Source of the DNA: Pelagicoccus albus
Lineage (GTDB): Bacteria; Verrucomicrobiota; Verrucomicrobiia; Opitutales; Opitutaceae
Reading direction: 5' to 3'
Assembly (NCBI RefSeq): GCF_014230145.1
Contig: NZ_JACHVC010000005.1
Location: 69,501 to 133,500, forward strand
Length of the DNA stretch: 64,000 bases
Made by a program: the position numbers and the translations under genes. Positions 64,000 to 64,000 of this stretch are shown one piece after another. A model generated the notes under the pieces. The model was not told the origin of the DNA. It saw nothing but the letters and a program-made list of their open reading frames with translations, and ran no database searches. Within the stretch, counting starts at the first letter, position 1, and each line of letters begins with the position of its first letter.

Positions 64000-64000
64000 T

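Noticed and set aside
1-64000. tRNA, rRNA, tmRNA, riboswitch or insertion-sequence features
   Set aside because: None recognised by eye in the intergenic gaps; no transposase or integrase frame and no terminal inverted repeats were noticed. Small RNAs cannot be excluded without covariance searches.

Overview
The window reads as chromosomal DNA from a free-living, Gram-negative bacterium of the Verrucomicrobiota, most plausibly class Opitutae (a Pelagicoccus/Puniceicoccales-like marine organism). This is inferred from gene content: an LptD outer-membrane LPS translocon, a Minf_1886-family protein, a Rho factor with a very long Lys/Ala- and Asn/Gln-rich N-terminal extension, ornithine-lipid genes, and two GH2 mannosidase-type enzymes. 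No rRNA, tRNA, CRISPR array, insertion sequence or integrase was seen. The coding density is high and most genes are housekeeping.

Layout. 1-1.9 kb: an FMN-binding glutamate synthase-family gene, cut by the window edge, behind a small membrane protein resembling the Pycsar effector domain. 2-8.3 kb: a GH2 glycosidase, class II fructose-bisphosphate aldolase, a hydroxyisobutyrate dehydrogenase-like enzyme and a GT-C membrane glycosyltransferase. 8.5-16.3 kb: a hybrid histidine kinase, then an RND adaptor-permease operon ending in mogA. 16.5-24.6 kb: Minf_1886 protein, a tandem M16 peptidase, a PhoD-like protein that has lost its metal motifs, a DUF4202 protein and a GH2 beta-mannosidase. 24.6-30 kb: a minus-strand operon lptD-rsmB-scpA-two small genes-trxA that ends at a strong terminator. 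30-35 kb: glgB, gluconokinase, an SRPBCC protein, DUF1294 and glucokinase. 35-41 kb: an orphan GvpL/F-family protein, an LpxL-like acyltransferase, a second hybrid histidine kinase and pgi. 41.6-44.7 kb: scpB-pheA and a Gfo/Idh/MocA oxidoreductase. 44.7-47.8 kb: a three-gene envelope operon of unknown function (TPR membrane protein, Ser/Gln-rich secreted protein, small periplasmic protein). 48-51 kb: an M48 lipoprotein protease and an olsB-olsA pair for ornithine lipids. 51.2-53.7 kb: a split phage-type hub and spike pair (gp27-like plus gp5/VgrG-like) with no other injection-system genes, and an unknown membrane protein. 53.8-64 kb: comM/yifB, coaE, rho, pilB, pilT and a 5'-truncated glnD.

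Functional themes are central sugar metabolism and glycogen (fba, pgi, glk, gntK, glgB, GH2 enzymes), envelope building (lptD, LpxL-like, olsBA, GT-C), chromosome segregation (scpA and scpB, 15 kb apart), nitrogen control (glnD, glutamate synthase-like) and type IV pili (pilB, pilT). The parts most worth a second look are the orphan hub/spike pair, the TPR/Ser-Gln-rich operon, the Pycsar-effector-like and GvpL/F-like orphans, and two enzymes with missing catalytic residues (PhoD-like and LpxL-like). No complete new defence or secretion system can be proven from this window alone.
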